Assembly: GCA_025093555.1 (NCBI GenBank)
Contig: JAIWNF010000111.1
Coordinates: 1-64,000 of the forward strand
Source of the DNA: Circinella umbellata
Taxonomy: Eukaryota > Mucoromycota > Mucoromycetes > Mucorales > Lichtheimiaceae
Direction of reading: 5' to 3'
DNA length: 64,000 bases
Positions 58,416 through 64,000 of the stretch are shown in pieces. Position 1 is the stretch's first letter. Every line of letters begins with the position of its first letter. Made by a program: the position numbers and the translations under genes. Under the pieces are notes generated by a model. It was not told where the DNA came from and did not search any database. It worked only from the letters and a program-made list of their open reading frames with translations.

Positions 58416-59992
58416 TGGACGAGCAAGAAAGATATAAAGCAATCCAAAAAGAAAAGTCAGATCGTTTTTGGGCAACCTTTACAAAACCAACTAGTGAGTT
58501 GTTACAAGACTTCGCTAAATTTAACTCAAGCCAAAAGAAACCTTTTCCTACTGGATCCGAGCTACAACGTCGACATCAAGAAATTGCTAGACAATTGGCA
58601 ATAAATTTACCTGATCCTATTTTATCAGAATCGACATCAAATAGGACTCAGTATCAAGACGCAGTAGAAAAATTAGAAGATCAATTACTAGATATGGAAG
58701 CAACCCCAACAAGTAGTCAGGTATTACCAAATACTCCTTTTCATGATCAGGGTACTGAGCAACAAGCTCATGCTAGTACCTCGGGCGAGGTGCCGAAGTC
58801 ACACGATCAAGGTGATACAGCAACACAAGCACTCCAAATGGTATATACTCTTCGAAATGATCTCAATCAAGAACTACCCAAGGAAATGAGTAAGGTATAT
58901 GCCGCTCAAGGAAAAATTGAAGAACAAGTTATGACGTTATCAACATCGATGCAAGAAGTAATAAGTCGACTTCAAGAAATTACCTTAGGTCAAAATGGTG
59001 AGGCGCAGTCAAGGTTGCACAACCCCAAAAAACAAGAAAAAAGTTCACACAAGGCTATGCTTTCCAAAAGTGGTCAAGATTACACAAAATATATGAAGTA
59101 CTACGGTGAACCTTCCGATTCAAGTGATGCTTCACCTTCATCATCTGATAATGAAATTGAAGACCATGAGACTGACTATTCACATGGATCCTCTGATGCA
59201 GATGTTGGTATTAATAATGGCATACAAGATTCCCACTTCCAAGCACATGGCAAGTATAGATTCAAAGTTCCTGAGGAAAAATATTCTGGAAGCCCAAATA
59301 AGATAGAGTCTTGGCTCTTCAATCTTGAAGAATATTTTTATAATGATAAGGTCAAGAAAAGTCTTCAAGTCCCGATTGCTTCAAGTAAACTAGTTGGAGA
59401 TGCAACTCTTTGGTGGCGCATGTTACGTAAGACAGGTCAAGCTCCCAACTCGTGGTCCAAGTTTAAAAAAGCCATCCGAGAAAGATTTTTACCACTCAAT
59501 GTTTACAAGGCAAATAGATCCCGACTAGAGACTCTTAGACAGACAGGCAGTGTTACAAGTTATAACTCAATTTTTCAAGCTGTTATTGTTGAATGCTCTG
59601 ATGTCAGTGAAGCTGAAGCATTGAGCCGATATATATATGGATTAAAAAGTCAAACAAAGAAGTATGTAGAATTACAAGAGCCTCGGTTATTAAGAAAGGC
59701 AATGAAATTGGCGGAAAATTACGATAATGCCAGTTATGGAAGTCATAGTTCTCATAGCCACAAGTCAGGTGGTAGAAGTTTCAGTTCCGGAAAGAACAAG
59801 AAGTACGGGTCAAGAAAATTCCGGGATCGACCACATTACTATAAGGATGACCCAATGGATCTCGATCAAGCCGAGAAGGTCAAGATGAAACTTACATGGG
59901 AACAAGCTCGAAAAGAAGGGCGGTGTCAGTGTTGTGGCTCTAAGGAACACATCAAGAAGAAATGCCCTGAGCTTAAAGGTTCAAAAAACTAG
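58416..59992 (+). CDS. Ty3 Gag polyprotein
   Basis: An open frame from about 58416 (NYKLDEQERYKAIQKE) to TAG at 59990-59992. The retrotransposon gag domain is seen at PNKIESWLFNLEEYFYNDKV, GDATLWWRML and SWSKFKKAIRERFLPLN, followed by a Ser/Lys-rich region and one CCHC zinc knuckle, CQCCGSKEHIKKKC. No ATG opens the frame upstream, so the original start is lost or lies in another frame. Gag forms the particle and binds element RNA. Confidence 0.85.
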
Positions 59993-59994
59993 AT

Positions 59995-60603
59995 TTGTCA
60001 GCATGCAACAAGTTGCCAGGTCATGCTGACACAAGAAATTTAAACCCTGGTAAGGATCCAGATGAAGATCTACAGTACGAAGATAACTCAGCACTAGGCG
60101 CCAATAGTGAGCAGAGTTCACATACAAATCGGCATGAAACAATACGTATCTCTGGTCTTTGTGAGAACAATTCATGTATTTTTCTACTCGATTCTGGCGC
60201 AACACACAATTTTGTGTCCCTTGACTTTATAAAGGAATACAAATTACAACACCTACTCAAGTCTGATTATGGTTCTATCACATTCGGTAATGAGTCTCAA
60301 TCTCAATCAAGTTACTATGTTGACCTTAATATTAAACTGGGAACAAGCTACTCAAGTCCTATTCGTGCTTATACTGGTATCAAGAGTGCAAAGCATAATA
60401 TTATTTTGGGCAAACCATGGCACTATGATAATGAACCTATGATTAACTGGAAGACACATACTATTGTTGTGGAAGGGGAGGAGATCTCGACTCGTGAGAA
60501 TACTACCTACCACGGGTGCAGCCCGAAGTACAATTTATTTCACGTCGACAATTTAATCGTATGCAGCGTCAAGATGAACTTGAAGCCTATGCTATTGTAC
60601 TGA
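59995..60603 (+). pseudogene. Ty3 protease region
   Basis: This is in a different frame from gag, beginning 2 nt past its stop. The retropepsin motif CIFLLDSGATHNFVS has its catalytic Asp at about 60190, and the second flap-side block is HNIILGKPW. The frame breaks near 60520-60600 and the continuation is 60516-60911. Chromoviruses usually have gag and pol joined or separated by one shift, so the additional breaks are decay. Confidence 0.8.
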
Positions 60604-61689
60604 AGGATTGCGTGGAGGATAACAAGGATATGGATCAAGACCTGTGTGTTCATCAGAGTAGGCGACTCCATGAACGTGGAGGAGGACAGGCAAAAGAAAA
60701 AAATACTAGAGTAATGGAGAATAACAATTCCGAAACTCTTATAAAAACAGTGGATTCTTATTATGATGTATTTCCAGAGGAATTACCTGATGGGTTACCA
60801 CCTCAAAGACATGTAGACCATTCAATTCCAATTGAATCAAATGCAAAAGTACCAGCTCAAAAGCTCTATCGTCTCTCAAGTCACGAACTCGGCGAACTCA
60901 AGAAACAATAAATGAATTAATTAGTAAAGGATGGATTCAACCAAGTAAAACACCTTATGGAGCTCCAGTACTATTTGTTGCTAAAAAGGAAGGTAGTCTA
61001 CGAATGGTAGTTGATTATCGTGCACTTAACTCGATTACTGTTAAGGATAACTACCCAATACCAAGAACAGATGAATTATTCGATCAGTTACAAGGTGCCA
61101 AGATTTTTACCAAACTTGATCTTCGAAGTGGTTATCATCAGATCAGAGTCAAAGAAGAAGATGTACCAAAGACAGCATTCTCAACAAGATATGGATTATA
61201 TGAGTTTACTGTACTTCCATTTGGATTAACATCAGCACCAGCTACATTTATGCGGCTCATGAATGATGTATTCCGTGACCTATTGGACATATGTGTCATT
61301 GTATATTTAGATGATATTCTAATATACTCAAGAAATGAAGAAGAACACAATAAACACGTCAAGATGGTTCTAGAAAGACTAAGGCAACACAAGTTATATG
61401 CAAAGAAACAAAAGTGTGAATTGGAGTTAAGAAACTTGAATTCTTAGGACATTATATTGATCAGCAAGGTTTACATACAGACCCTCAAAAGGTCCAGGCG
61501 GTTGTGGATTGGCCCCCACTCCGGAACACAAAGGATATCCAGTGTTTTCTGGGCTTAGCTAATTATTATAATTGATTCATAAAAGGATACTCAAGTACTG
61601 TCAATCCACTTACAAGACTATTACGAAAGGATACTCCGTGGCAATGGACAAGTCAAGAACAACAAGCTTTTGAAACATTAAAAGATAAA
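60516..61689 (+). pseudogene. Ty3 reverse transcriptase region, frameshifted
   Basis: The connector DVFPEELPDGLPPQRHVDHS is followed by a frame change near 60905, then [47 protein letters not shown] and [10 protein letters not shown] (catalytic DD, about 61310). A one-base change near 61425 and a TGA at 61573-61575 (after NYYN, where relatives have Arg) interrupt the thumb region [20 protein letters not shown]. Confidence 0.85.
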
Positions 61690-62658
61690 TTGGTTTCAGC
61701 TCCAGTGCTGGCACTGCCTGATCCAAACAAGAAGTTCTATGTCCATACAGATGCATCATCAACTGTATCTATTGGTGGCATCTTATCCCAAGAGCAGGAT
61801 GATGGCAAACTCCATCCTATTGCATATACAAGTAAATCTATGACATCAGCAGAACTCAACTATTCAGTGTATGAACAAGAAATGCTAGCACTCAAGCACT
61901 GTTTAGGAAAATGGCGTCATCATCTCGATATGAAACGATTTACTGTATTTACTGACAATCGAGCCTTATCATCACTCAAGACAAACACAAACTTGAATAA
62001 ACGACAAATCCATTGGTTAGAACTATTTATGAATTTCTCATATGATGTCCATCATATACCAAGAGAGAAGAATCATGGTGCAGATGCTTTAAGCAAGCGC
62101 CCTCCAGATACACCATCACATCCAGAAGCAAACAAGGAGCTACAGGCGGTACACAGATTGCAAAAGTTAGGTGCAATCGAGGAAGAAGTCAAGAATAAAT
62201 ATAACAAGGATGAATTTACTAAAGACCTGTGGGACAAACTCTCTTGTGGAATAGACATTGATGGTTATAAACTCAAAGATCAACTTTTATATCGTAAACC
62301 GGATGGAAAGGATCAAGAACAGCTAGTAGTGCCAAGAATGCCACAAATACTTAGAAGTATTTTACATGATATGCATGACCTACCATCAGCAGGTCATAGA
62401 GGTATTGATGGAACAATTGAGAGAATCGAACGTCAATTTTATTGGCCCAATATTGCAAAATCAGTTCGTCAATATGTCGGATCATGTGACAGCTGTCAAA
62501 GAAACAAGGGATCAAATAAGAAACAAGCAGGGTTAATCCAGCCACTCGAGCCAGCTCAAGAACGATGGGAATCAATTTCAATGGACTTCATTACTCAATT
62601 ACCAATTACCAAGAACGGTTATGATGCAATTATGGTAATTGTGGATCAGGTTTTCTAA
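61690..62658 (+). pseudogene. Ty3 RNase H and integrase N-terminal region
   Basis: RNase H motifs: KKFYVHTDASS, YEQEMLALKHCLGKWRHHL and FTDNRALSSL. The integrase HHCC zinc domain is HDLPSAGHRGIDGTIERI with CDSCQRNKG, and the first integrase Asp is in ESISMDFITQLP. The frame ends at TAA 62656-62658 after a one-base insertion in VDQ at about 62646. Confidence 0.85.
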
Positions 62659-63658
62659 ACGAGCTCATTTTGCTCCCTGTTATACGAATGACTCAGCCGT
62701 CGATGTTGCACACATATTCCTACGCGAGATCTATCGACAACATGGTTTACCTAAAGAAGTAGTTTCAGATCGAGATCCAAAATTTACTTCTAAATTCTGG
62801 ACTGCTTTATTTGATCAACTCCAAATCAAGAAGAAAATGTCTACTTCGTATCACCCAGAATCGGACGGGCAAACTGAGCGCGTAAATAGGATACTTGAAG
62901 ACCTTCTACGACACTATGTTGCATATGATCAACATGATTGGGATCTATGGCTACCGATTGTAGAACATACTTACAATAATACGCACCAAGCATCGATCAA
63001 GATGACACCTTATTATTGTGATCTGGGACGACATGTTCTTACACCAACTCGATTAGAATCCAATACATCAAGGAATGAAGCAGCGGATCACTTAACATCA
63101 CGATTAAATGATATTCGAGTCAAGGTTATTGAAAATATTACAGCAGCAGCTGCTAGACAAGAGCAATATGCTAATAAACATCGTCGCGAAGTCGAGTTCG
63201 AGGTTGGACAAGAAGTGTTAGTTAATCAGCGATATATCAACCCAGCAAACTATCCTCAAACTGCTAAGAAGAAACTTGCATCAAAATATGCGGGTCCTTA
63301 TAAGATTATTGAAAGAATAGGCAAGGTAGCATATCGATTGGATCTCCCTACAAATATCAAAGCTCATAATGTCTTTCATGTACATACACTCAAGCTATAT
63401 ACACAAGCTCAAGATGACCGTCAGCCAACTCGACCACCTGCACTCATTATTGACCATGAAGAAGAATATGAAGTTGAGACTATTCTAGACAAGAGAACAC
63501 GAAACCGGCGAACAGAATACTTAGTTAAATGGCTTGGTTATCCTGTTCATGAATCAAGTTGGGAACCATCACAAAATATGAAAAATGCACATGATTTTAT
63601 TCAAGATTATAATAATAAAAACAAAACAAGTACAAAAAAACACTTCAACTTATTCTAA
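62639..63658 (+). pseudogene. Ty3 integrase core and chromodomain
   Basis: This resumes in the shifted frame: RFSKRAHFAPC, the second Asp in EVVSDRDPKFTSKFW and the Glu in PESDGQTERVNRILEDLLRH. Then the GPY/F-like block SKYAGPYKIIERIG and a chromodomain (YEVETILDKRTRNRRTEYLV, KWLGYPVHESSWEPSQNM). A chromodomain at the integrase end guides integration to methyl-histone chromatin, which fits its position in this repeat array. Confidence 0.88.
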
Positions 63659-63682
63659 AAATTCAAAGAAAAAGTTGTTACC

Positions 63683-64000
63683 ACCACGAACACGAACACA
63701 TATCGTCCACCTGGACCCAAGGTAGGCAAAGCAAATAACGGACGCAAAGGATTAAGAGCTTCTAGCTCTGCAACCCTTCTCTGATCTTGATTCAGAGTTG
63801 GACCATCAGGAAGACTAATAGGTGAAATTGGAGGGGGAGAGAGGTTAAGACTTGGTCTTGACCTTGAGGACCATCACCATGCCATGATTGAGCATTACAG
63901 CAAAGAAACGAGGAGCAATACGTAATTCATCTGGCAGATCAATTCGTGCATTAGGAGCAGAGAAACGACGACCACCAGACTGAATGGCAGGACCACCATG
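63683..64000 (-). pseudogene. Unrecognised coding fragment next to the broken 3' LTR
   Basis: The minus strand reads GGPAIQSGGRRFSAPNARID, then LPDELRIAPRFFAVMLNHG and on to a TAA near 63850, and in another frame from about 63840 SLPDGPTLNQDQRRVAELEA and LNPLRPLFALPTLGPGGRYV. A possible intron joins them (CTTAACC branch site, pyrimidine tract, TTAG acceptor), but its donor is unclear, so a frameshift is equally possible. I recognise no family; codon use looks coding. It begins where the 3' LTR breaks off and runs out of the window. Confidence 0.4.

Larger units (their letters stand above)
58125..63682 (+). mobile_element. Ty3/gypsy retrotransposon of the chromovirus type, decayed
   Basis: It is inserted in LINE F with the junction TCTAT-TGTTACC. 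Order: 5' LTR, primer-binding site, gag, protease, reverse transcriptase, RNase H, integrase, chromodomain. The 3' LTR is reduced to TGTTACC at 63676-63682, after a purine-rich tract. Several frame changes and a nonsense codon show the copy is dead. Confidence 0.88.

Noticed and set aside
1..64000. Telomere: tandem LINE array as in HeT-A-type telomeres
   Set aside because: No TTAGGG-type or other telomere repeat was seen, and other transposons lie on both sides, so an internal or pericentric array is more likely.
1..64000. tRNA and rRNA genes
   Set aside because: No cloverleaf-like or rRNA-like segment was recognised; only a tRNA-type primer-binding site at 58330 was noted.

Overview
The window looks like nuclear DNA of an early-diverging fungus, most likely Mucoromycota. 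The evidence is strongly AT-rich DNA, very small spliceosomal introns (GTAAGT-like donors, CTAAC-like branch sites, YAG acceptors), and a transposon mix known from Mucorales: L1-type LINEs, chromodomain Ty3 elements, Fanzor, Merlin, Harbinger and Tc1 elements. No rRNA, tRNA, CRISPR array or confident single-copy housekeeping gene is visible. Almost every recognisable base belongs to a mobile element, often one inside another, so this is heterochromatin-like, possibly pericentric, sequence.

Left part (1-12 kb): a partial DDE_Tnp_4-type transposase runs off the left edge. An intron-rich, decayed Fanzor gene (eukaryotic TnpB-like RNA-guided nuclease) spans 887-7706 and is split by a Merlin element (1307-3609). 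A second element of the left-edge family, this one with a C-terminal chromodomain, lies at 9118-11968. It sits in an old LINE (TTGA duplication) and is itself split by a 948-bp Harbinger derivative (TAA duplication).

Middle and right (8.9-58.1 kb): six L1-type LINE copies (A to F) lie head-to-tail, all on the minus strand. The 5'UTR of each follows directly on the poly(A) tail of its neighbour. Each unit has ORF1 (zinc ribbon, coiled coil, RRM-like domain) and ORF2 (APE-type endonuclease, reverse transcriptase, C-terminal Cys/His knuckle). Decay is heaviest at the left (A); E has a complete 1186-codon ORF2, and F is open up to the point where it is cut. Copies B and C carry near-identical non-autonomous hAT-like elements.

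Giant element (19920-35374): LINE B ORF1 is split by a 15,455-bp insertion flanked by TA dinucleotides. It is bounded by about 1.87-kb, nearly identical terminal inverted repeats that start with CAG and hold two minisatellites. It carries two Tc1/mariner-type transposase genes, one looking nearly functional and one with its first catalytic Asp replaced. It also holds two small spliced genes of unknown function and F-box-like fragments. This is the best candidate for an undescribed system: a cargo-bearing giant Tc1/mariner-like transposon.

Right end (58.1-64 kb): LINE F is cut by a decayed Ty3 (chromovirus) retrotransposon whose 3' LTR is broken after seven bases, followed by an unrecognised minus-strand coding fragment. 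Nonsense mutations in the LINE copies, checked against sister copies, are all C-to-T on the coding strand in CpA context; premature stops in the other elements fit the same pattern.
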